From Pseudomonadota bacterium (lineage in GTDB: Bacteria; Myxococcota; Myxococcia; Myxococcales; Myxococcaceae), in the NCBI GenBank assembly GCA_023424585.1, contig JAFADT010000725.1:1-10413 (forward strand): a stretch of 10,413 nt of DNA, in the 5' to 3' direction. Each line of letters starts with the position of its first letter. Positions within the stretch are counted from its first letter, which is position 1. Positions 5,773 to 10,413 of the stretch are shown piece after piece. The position numbers and the translations under genes were made by a program. The notes beneath the pieces are model-generated. The model was not told the origin of the DNA, did not search any database, and worked only from the letters and a program-made list of their open reading frames with translations.

Positions 5773-7332
5773 ATGCGCGCGTCGCTTGCCCTTCACCTCG
5801 CCCTCTTCCGCCGTCAACGCGCCCAGATTGCCCGGGTGGTCGAGGGCCGCACCGAAGCCTTCCGCGCCTACGAGGCCCGCTACCGCCGGCGCACGAGCAC
5901 CTATCAGCGCGTGGTCCCCCTGCACCACGTGCACCAGCGCATCGCGGCGTCGGACCTCGTCTACGTCGGCGACTACCACACGCTGCCACTGGCCCAGCAG
6001 ACCTACCTGGAGCTCGTCGAGCGCGCCCTCGCCTCCGGGCGCCGCGTCGTCCTCGCGCTCGAGTGCGTGGAGGGCCGTCACCAGGCGGCGCTCGACGCGT
6101 ACCTCGCGGGCCGGATGCCCGAGCGCACCCTGATGGCCCGGCTGGGCCACGGCCCCACCCCGGGCTTCGGTCCCGGCGCCGGCATCCGCGCGGTGCTGGC
6201 CTTCGCGAAGCGCCTCAAGCTCCAGGTGGCCGCCATCGACCGGCGGGCCCAGGGCGAGCGCTCGCTCGCGCTGCGTGACGCCTTCGCCGCGGAGCGCATC
6301 GCCCGCGTGGCCCGCGCGGAGGACGTCCCCCTGGTGATGGTGCTGGTGGGCCAATTCCACGCCGCGCCCTGCCACCTGCCCGCGCAGGTGGAGCGCGCCC
6401 TGGGTGAGGCCCACCCGCGCCGGGGCCTCGTCGTGTACCAGAACGCGGAGGGCCTCTGGTGGCGGCTCGCGCGCGAGGGGCGGCTGGGCAGCGCGGAGGC
6501 CGTGGAGCTGGCGGACGGCGCGCTGTGCCTGATGAACGCCTCGCCCGTCCTCTGCCAGCAGAGCTTCCTGGACTACCTGGAGGCCGAGGGCGACGACGCG
6601 CCCCTCCTGGACCGCAGCGCCGCGGAGCGCTTCCGGGACATGGCGGAGCTCATCGGAGGGCTCGCGGGCGTGCCCGTGGGCCGCGAGCTGGACTCGGTGG
6701 AGGTGACGACGGCGGCGGACGGCGACGTGCTCGCCCGCATCCGCCGACGTGGCCGCTTCACCCAGTCGGAGCTGTCCCAGCTGCGCAAGCACATCCTCTC
6801 GCGCGAGAGCGGCTACATCCCCCGCGCGCGCACGGCCTACCTCGCGTCGCTGTCCCTCAACCACGCCGCCGAGGAGGCCACCCACTTCGTGCGCCACTGC
6901 GCCGTGGGCGACGCCATGGACGCCCCGCGCGGCGCGTCCGAGGCCTTCTATGCGCGCTGCCTGGAGGAGGCCCTGGGCTTCTTCGGCTCCAAGCTGATCA
7001 ACCCGCGCCGCACCTGCCCCGGCATCCCGGAGTGGGCGAAGCGCTTCGGCGAGGCCCGGGGCCTGGAGCGGCAGATCGCCGCCTTCGTCCTCGCCCACAA
7101 GGCCACGGAGTCCGAGGCCCCCGACGAGGCCGTGAAGCTCCTCCCCCTGCGCCGCGACCGCCTGTTCCACGGCGTCAGCCACGCGCTGGGCTACCTGCTG
7201 GGGGACAGCCTCTACCGCGCCTTCGAAGCGGGGCAGGTGGACACCGACGACGTCCGCTCGCTCTTCCGGGATCCGCTCGAGGAGCCACGCGGCGCGTACC
7301 TCGCCTGGGCTGCTCGCCTGCGCGGGCTCTAG
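5773..7332 (+). CDS. ChaN-like (Tiki superfamily, haem-binding uptake) protein with long C-terminal extension
   Basis: The N-terminal half of this 519-aa protein matches the ChaN/Cofac_haem_bdg family of the Tiki superfamily. It has the first signature as LVYVGDYHTLPLAQQTYLELV (62-82, with the conserved [GE]xxH as GDYH), the strand-Glu motif VVLALECVEG (92-101), and the second His motif VMVLVGQFHAAP (188-199). ChaN proteins are usually about 280-aa lipoproteins that bind haem at the membrane in iron-uptake loci. This one has no lipobox or signal peptide, so it looks cytoplasmic, and it carries about 230 extra residues (FTQSELSQLRKHI at 329-341, then HAAEEATHFVRH and a helical tail) that I do not recognise. 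Relatives in the superfamily include hydrolases (TraB/Tiki), so an enzymatic role is possible. The ATG at 5773 has no good Shine-Dalgarno sequence, but an in-frame stop at 5725-5727 leaves little room for another start. It is divergent from the TonB receptor, sharing a 112-bp regulatory region. Family call good, function uncertain. Confidence 0.8.
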   Translation: MRASLALHLALFRRQRAQIARVVEGRTEAFRAYEARYRRRTSTYQRVVPLHHVHQRIAASDLVYVGDYHTLPLAQQTYLELVERALASGRRVVLALECVEGRHQAALDAYLAGRMPERTLMARLGHGPTPGFGPGAGIRAVLAFAKRLKLQVAAIDRRAQGERSLALRDAFAAERIARVARAEDVPLVMVLVGQFHAAPCHLPAQVERALGEAHPRRGLVVYQNAEGLWWRLAREGRLGSAEAVELADGALCLMNASPVLCQQSFLDYLEAEGDDAPLLDRSAAERFRDMAELIGGLAGVPVGRELDSVEVTTAADGDVLARIRRRGRFTQSELSQLRKHILSRESGYIPRARTAYLASLSLNHAAEEATHFVRHCAVGDAMDAPRGASEAFYARCLEEALGFFGSKLINPRRTCPGIPEWAKRFGEARGLERQIAAFVLAHKATESEAPDEAVKLLPLRRDRLFHGVSHALGYLLGDSLYRAFEAGQVDTDDVRSLFRDPLEEPRGAYLAWAARLRGL

Positions 7333-7337
7333 CCCAT

Positions 7338-7350
7338 GGTCACGGTGACC
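7338..7350. promoter_or_regulatory. Perfect palindrome GGTCAC-G-GTGACC upstream of the Cys-rich lipoprotein gene
   Basis: Two perfect 6-bp arms flank a single base. It lies 6 bp after the stop of the ChaN-like gene and 40 bp before the next ATG, within a 58-bp gap. That is a plausible operator position for the lipoprotein gene, though a chance palindrome in GC-rich DNA or a short hairpin cannot be excluded. Confidence 0.3.
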
Positions 7351-7390
7351 CAGCTGAATTCCCCGAGCGCTTGAAGCTACATTCCGGCGG

Positions 7391-8056
7391 ATGACCCCAT
7401 CCCCTCGTCCGCGCGCGGGCGTTGTGTCCGCCGTCCTCCTGTCCCTCGCCGTGGGTCTCGTCCTGCCAGGGTGCTTCCTCGATCAGGGCGCCTGCGTCCA
7501 TGGCTCGACGCTGTACTTCTGCTCGGACGACACCGAGGACGAGTGCCGCGACTTCTGGTGCGAGAGCTGGGACTACTGCGGCTACTTCGACGGTGACTCG
7601 TGCGAGGACATCGGCTTCACGGACGACATGGTCTCCCAGACCTCCTTCTCCGAGCCGAGGTCGCCTGACTGGAGCTGGGGAACGCCGTCCGGGGGCTCCA
7701 GCGGCAGCGGCAAGGGCGCGTGCGCCTATTACGACTCGAGCCTGAACCGCGTGCTGTGTGATCAGCGCGCGGGGGCCTCCAGCTGTTCGGGCAAGTGGCT
7801 GGGCAGCGGCACCGCATGCTCCGACATGCGCTGCACCAGCAACACGGACCCCAACACCTGCACCGTGTCGGGCGGGAGCTCGGGCGGCACGTGCACGGCC
7901 ACCTACCAGGGGCCCACCGGCGACGCGCAGGTCTACACGCAGTGCGCGTCCGTGTGGAACTACCGCTGCCAGCAGAAGAACGACAGCGCCGCGGACCAGA
8001 ACTGCCTCGTGTACGACTCGCTCGAGGCGTCGGTGGGCTGCCCGTACTGCCCTTGA
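7391..8056 (+). CDS. Cysteine-rich lipoprotein of unknown function
   Basis: The 221-aa product has a lipoprotein signal (hydrophobic stretch about 10-24, then LPGC with Cys28). The mature part has 18 further cysteines, an even number that would allow nine disulfide bonds in an oxidising envelope location. It reads as two Cys-rich modules (about 35-71 and 109-220) joined by a Gly/Ser/Pro linker (about 83-108, ending GGSSGSGKG). It is acidic and rich in Trp and Tyr. I do not recognise a family; small Cys-rich lipoproteins of this kind are frequent in myxobacteria. The ATG is preceded by GGCGG rather than a classical Shine-Dalgarno sequence. It starts 58 bp after the ChaN-like gene in the same direction and may be read from it or from its own promoter. 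It ends near, and converges with, the BON-LysM gene. Confidence 0.8.
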   Translation: MTPSPRPRAGVVSAVLLSLAVGLVLPGCFLDQGACVHGSTLYFCSDDTEDECRDFWCESWDYCGYFDGDSCEDIGFTDDMVSQTSFSEPRSPDWSWGTPSGGSSGSGKGACAYYDSSLNRVLCDQRAGASSCSGKWLGSGTACSDMRCTSNTDPNTCTVSGGSSGGTCTATYQGPTGDAQVYTQCASVWNYRCQQKNDSAADQNCLVYDSLEASVGCPYCP

Positions 8057-8113
8057 GCCGGGGGCCGGCGGGCCGCGCGGCGGCGGTCCACCGGCACTTC
8101 GAGCGCTGAAGCC

Positions 8114-8509
8114 TCAGGCGCGGTTGGCGATCGTCTTCGGCGGCAGCTTGAGGATCTGGCCCACCTTGATGTGGTCCGGGTCCTTGAGCTGATCCTTGTT
8201 GGCCTCGAAGATCTTCGTGTAGAGCTTCATGTCCCCGTAGATGTCCTTGGCGAGCTTGCTGAGCGTGTCGCCGGACTTCACGGTGTGGAGGCCGTAGGGC
8301 TCGTCGTGGGTCACGGTCAGCATGACCATGACCTCATCGTTCCACTTCGGGTGCTTCGCCTTGATCTGATCCCACATGCGGTCGCGGTCGAAGGCGTGGT
8401 CCACGGAGCCCTTGATGATGAGCTTTCCGTTCTCCTCGCGCGTCTCGATCTTCGCGCCCACGGTCTTCGCCACGTCCAGCACGTCCTGGTAGTCGTTCTG
8501 CAGGGCCAT
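8114..8509 (-). CDS. BON-LysM protein, Kbp/YgaU-like
   Basis: This 131-aa protein has a BON-like N-terminal domain (about 3-68, with ENGKLIIKGSV at 26-36) and a C-terminal LysM domain (about 73-123: HTVKSGDTLSKLAKDIYG, then IFEANKDQL, DPDHIKVGQILKLP). There is no signal peptide, so it should be cytoplasmic. The order and size match E. coli Kbp (YgaU), a potassium-binding protein of about 149 aa with the same BON plus LysM plan and a near-identical LysM stretch (YTVKSGDTLS, IFEANKP). K+ binding is inferred from that resemblance; other small LysM proteins without peptidoglycan roles exist, including phage-tail types. The ATG is set by a strong AGGAGG 6 nt upstream. An inverted repeat lies 19 bp further up. 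It converges with the Cys-rich lipoprotein gene, leaving 57 bp between stops. Confidence 0.85.
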   Translation of the reverse strand: MALQNDYQDVLDVAKTVGAKIETREENGKLIIKGSVDHAFDRDRMWDQIKAKHPKWNDEVMVMLTVTHDEPYGLHTVKSGDTLSKLAKDIYGDMKLYTKIFEANKDQLKDPDHIKVGQILKLPPKTIANRA

Positions 8510-8515
8510 CCGCGT

Positions 8516-8521
8516 CCTCCT
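8516..8521 (-). promoter_or_regulatory. Strong ribosome binding site AGGAGG of the BON-LysM gene
   Basis: A full AGGAGG (minus strand) lies 6 nt before the ATG at 8509. It is the best Shine-Dalgarno match in the window and fixes the start. It suggests high translation, as expected for an abundant cytoplasmic protein. Confidence 0.8.
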
Positions 8522-8528
8522 GTCAGTG

Positions 8529-8561
8529 CACGGGGGACTCGCATCGCGTCATCCCCCCGTG
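8529..8561. promoter_or_regulatory. Inverted repeat / leader hairpin upstream of the BON-LysM gene
   Basis: CACGGGGGA (8529-8537) faces TCCCCCCGTG (8552-8561), a 9-bp pairing with one extra C and a 14-nt loop. In the minus-strand transcript it would form a GC-rich hairpin ending 7 nt before the AGGAGG site. It could be a 5' leader structure, an operator, or the 3' terminator of the upstream lipoprotein gene; no T-tract follows, so a terminator is the least likely. Confidence 0.4.
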
Positions 8562-8652
8562 AGGTCGCGAACTTAGGCCTCCTGCCCGTGGGCGATGTCA
8601 TGCGTCCACACACGGCCTGAACGAAGCTCAACACTGCGGCGGCGGGAGCTGT

Positions 8653-9582
8653 TCAGAGCGCCACGTCCGCGCCCGACTCCGGGTCGCTGTTCAGCTCCTC
8701 GGGCGGCGCGAAGGTGCCGTCCGGCCGCAGCTCGCGGAGGACCTCCTCGCGGCTCAGGCGCACCGCGCGGATGGTGCCGTCCGGCGACAGCGCGTAGACG
8801 CAGTCCTGGTCCGGCACGCCCACGAAGAGGCCGCCCAGCGCGGGATAGAGCATCACCAGCGCGAGCTCCGTCTCCAGCGGCCCCGGGAAGAGCACGTGCG
8901 CGTGCGCGGAGAAGGCGGGCCGCTCGCCGTCCGCGTCCGGCGCGACGGACACGGGGATGAGCCCCTGGTGCAGGGGCAGCTCCTGGAGCTGCTGGCGGCC
9001 GTCCTTGCTGAACTTGAAGCGGAAGTCCCCGCCCAGCAGGTACAGGTTCGAGTCGTCGAAGCCCTGGAGCACGTAGACGGTGATGCCGCCGTCCTCCTCC
9101 ACCACGACGGGGTTGAGCTGCCTGCGGCCATGCACCTGGAAGACGCGCTCGCACGCGGCGTTCACCGCGCGGGCCAGGGCGTCCATGCCCTCCGGGAGGG
9201 ACTCGACGGGGAAGTCCTCCATCTCGCCGGAGAACTCGATGGGCGCGCGGTACGCATACGCGGGGACGAACGCGTCCTCGGAGTTGAAGCGGCCGAAGAC
9301 GGCGTACCAGGCGTTGCCGCGCGGCACGGTGAAGAACCTGTGCATCCGCGTGCGGTCCAGGTCCGGGCGCGCGAGCAGCAGGTCCGTGGCGCGGATGGCG
9401 CCCTTCTCCGATTCGACGATGTACCGCGCGCGCCGCTGCACGCGCTGGAGCTCCTCGTCCGCCACCAGCGCCACCGGCGACTCCGCCGGGGCCTGCGCGT
9501 CCACCGGGGCCTGCGTCGCGCCAGGGTGCGCGCGGCAGCCGGCGGTCAGGGCGACGAGGGCGACGAGGAGGCTGCGAAGCAT
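8653..9582 (-). CDS. Lipoprotein of unknown function
   Basis: I start this gene at the ATG at 9580-9582, giving 309 aa. GGGAG lies 5 nt upstream and the protein then begins with a perfect lipoprotein signal (MLRSLLVALVALTAGC, Cys16). The in-frame extension to 9651 would put 23 non-hydrophobic residues before the signal. The mature protein starts with an Ala/Pro/Gln-rich stretch (17-40) and then a mixed alpha/beta domain with motifs such as FFTVPRGNAWYAVFGRF, VYVLQGFDDSNLYLLGGDFRF and a C-terminal half rich in beta strands. The C-terminus is acidic. I do not recognise a family. An envelope location is inferred from the signal. The upstream gene is the Spy-like gene in the same direction, 83 bp away. 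Confidence 0.85.
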   Translation of the reverse strand: MLRSLLVALVALTAGCRAHPGATQAPVDAQAPAESPVALVADEELQRVQRRARYIVESEKGAIRATDLLLARPDLDRTRMHRFFTVPRGNAWYAVFGRFNSEDAFVPAYAYRAPIEFSGEMEDFPVESLPEGMDALARAVNAACERVFQVHGRRQLNPVVVEEDGGITVYVLQGFDDSNLYLLGGDFRFKFSKDGRQQLQELPLHQGLIPVSVAPDADGERPAFSAHAHVLFPGPLETELALVMLYPALGGLFVGVPDQDCVYALSPDGTIRAVRLSREEVLRELRPDGTFAPPEELNSDPESGADVAL

Positions 9583-9601
9583 GGGGACTCCCGTGGACGA
9601 A

Positions 9602-9634
9602 AGGGCCCGGTCAGTCTGTGCCGGCCGGGGCCCT
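9602..9634 (-). terminator. Hairpin between the Spy-like and lipoprotein genes, possible terminator
   Basis: AGGGCCC (9602-9608) pairs perfectly with GGGCCCT (9628-9634), and the stem continues by about four pairs after one bulged base. On the minus strand it is followed by TTTCG, a very short T-run, so it may only attenuate or stabilise the Spy-like message. Confidence 0.3.
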
Positions 9635-9665
9635 CGCGTCACGTCCCCCATTCACGGCGGGGACC

Positions 9666-10049
9666 TCACGCGCCCTGCTGCGTGGGCGCCAGCGCGGCCT
9701 TGATCTTCTCCTTCAGGGCCTTGCGGCGCTCCTTGAACTGCGCGCGCGTGGCCTCGTCCACCTGGCCGTTGTTGGAGGCGCGCGCGGCCTTCATCTCCTC
9801 GTGGAGCTGCTTCGCCTCCGCCTTGAAGCTGTCGGCCTGGGCCTGCGTCAGGCGCCCTTCGGCGACCTGCTTGTCCAGCCGGTGCTCCATGTGGCCGAAC
9901 TTGTGGCCCCCGCCGTGGCGGCCCCGGCGACCCTCGCACGGGCCCGCCTTGTTGGCGGTGTCGGACGGCGCGACGGCCTGGGCGAACACGGGCACGGCGA
10001 ACAGCAGCGAGGCGACGGCGGTACCGCGAAGCATGGACTTGAGCGACAT
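9666..10049 (-). CDS. Spy/CpxP-like periplasmic LTxxQ protein
   Basis: The 127-aa product has a Sec signal peptide (about 1-23, ending PVFA-Q) and a small helical mature domain. It contains one LTxxQ motif (LTQAQ, 67-71), the hallmark of the Spy/CpxP family of periplasmic chaperones and metal-stress sensors. Around it are HRLDKQVAEGRL (56-67) and a long charged helix (about 72-92), with a second helix from about 97 to 120. A Gly/His/Arg-rich segment (41-57: RRGRHGGGHKFGHMEHR) could bind metal ions. Only one of the two LTxxQ motifs usual in Spy and CpxP is clear, and the protein is on the short side (Spy is about 161 aa before processing), so it belongs to the broader LTXXQ group. No cpxAR-like two-component genes are visible nearby. 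A GGAG lies about 11 nt before the ATG. Confidence 0.7.
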   Translation of the reverse strand: MSLKSMLRGTAVASLLFAVPVFAQAVAPSDTANKAGPCEGRRGRHGGGHKFGHMEHRLDKQVAEGRLTQAQADSFKAEAKQLHEEMKAARASNNGQVDEATRAQFKERRKALKEKIKAALAPTQQGA

Positions 10050-10177
10050 GGTGTGTGGACTCCGGGTTCAGGTCAAAACGCTCCGGGAGCAGCCGTGCAG
10101 GCCCGCCTCCCGTCGCGCTCTGACACTCAAGACCCCGGAGCCCGCCGAAGGTTAAATCGCCTCCGGAGGACCGCCGG

Positions 10178-10413
10178 CTACTCGCAGTCGTCCATGCTGT
10201 AGGTGAAGTCCTGGCGCGGCGTGTGGCCCGGGTCCTGGTTGATGGCCGCGATGCTCAGGTCCGTGTACGACACCGTCTGCGTGCCGCCGATGACCATCTG
10301 CGTGCGCTGCACGCGCGTGGTGGACAGCACCACCTTGCCCGTCGTGCCGCTGGGCTCGATGCGGAAGCAGTTCAGGATGCGCGGATCCACCGTGGAGCGG
10401 TTGCACCGCGTGT
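10178..10413 (-). CDS. C-terminal end of an unrecognised protein (gene runs off the right edge)
   Basis: A minus-strand frame ends at the TAG at 10178-10180 and is open to the window edge, giving 77 residues. The frame passes the GTG at 10388-10390 without a stop, and the sequence before it (TRCNRST) is similar in style, so GTG is probably internal rather than the start. The visible part has three Cys (near TRCNRS, LNCFR and the terminal DDCE), suggesting an exported disulfide-bonded protein, and looks beta-rich (KVVLSTTRVQRTQMVIGG). I do not recognise the family. The 128-bp gap to the Spy-like gene contains only a CCTCCGGAGG palindrome (10160-10169) and no clear terminator or promoter. Confidence 0.65.
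   Translation of the reverse strand, partial: TRCNRSTVDPRILNCFRIEPSGTTGKVVLSTTRVQRTQMVIGGTQTVSYTDLSIAAINQDPGHTPRQDFTYSMDDCE

Noticed and set aside
5230..7182. Long minus-strand open frame (650 codons) antisense to the ChaN-like gene
   Set aside because: Low-complexity composition, no recognisable motif, and it overlaps the divergent promoter region and the start of the receptor gene in another frame.
9583..9651. 23-residue N-terminal extension of the 309-aa lipoprotein
   Set aside because: It would place a charged stretch in front of an intact lipoprotein signal peptide; GGGAG before the ATG at 9582 supports the shorter form.

Overview
The window is high-GC DNA with the look of a myxobacterium, most likely of the suborder Cystobacterineae (Myxococcus/Corallococcus group). 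The main reasons are GC-saturated third codon positions, two tandem genes of the small TIGR04563-type ribbon-helix-helix family that I associate with these bacteria, several lipoproteins, and a TonB receptor with a long low-complexity linker. The assignment is inferred from sequence style and gene content; no search was run.

Layout. The left edge (1-761, minus) is the 5' part of tilS, the tRNA-Ile lysidine synthetase. A 435-bp gap (762-1196) follows, and it is not empty. It holds a 7-bp-arm inverted repeat (825-850), three consecutive strong stem-loops (924-960, 962-994, 1006-1036) of which the last is followed by a T-tract as in an intrinsic terminator, and a good sigma-70 type promoter (1117-1145). 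No protein gene on the plus strand lies upstream of that terminator, so the stem-loops are best read as a small-RNA gene. The first loop is a C-rich tract. This architecture, and the neighbouring small-protein gene, resemble what I remember of Pxr, the Myxococcus xanthus sRNA that blocks fruiting-body development. Next come the two paralogous RHH-like genes (1197-1406, 1415-1696).

A minus-strand two-gene operon (5660 down to 1744) encodes a 1028-aa TonB-dependent outer-membrane receptor. Its stop codon overlaps (TGATG) the start of a lipoprotein that is only the C-terminal domain of the 5'-nucleotidase/UshA family. Divergent from the receptor is a 519-aa ChaN-like (Tiki superfamily, haem-binding uptake) protein (5773-7332). 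Together they suggest an envelope uptake module, possibly for iron, haem or a nucleotide-like ligand; the substrate is not settled by the sequence.

The right third is a set of envelope or stress-type genes: a cysteine-rich lipoprotein (7391-8056, plus), a cytoplasmic BON-LysM protein like E. coli Kbp/YgaU (8114-8509, minus), an unrecognised 309-aa lipoprotein (8653-9582, minus), a small periplasmic Spy/CpxP-like LTxxQ protein (9666-10049, minus), and the C-terminal end of an unrecognised gene (10178-10413, minus). I see no tRNA or rRNA gene, insertion sequence, CRISPR array or phage gene.
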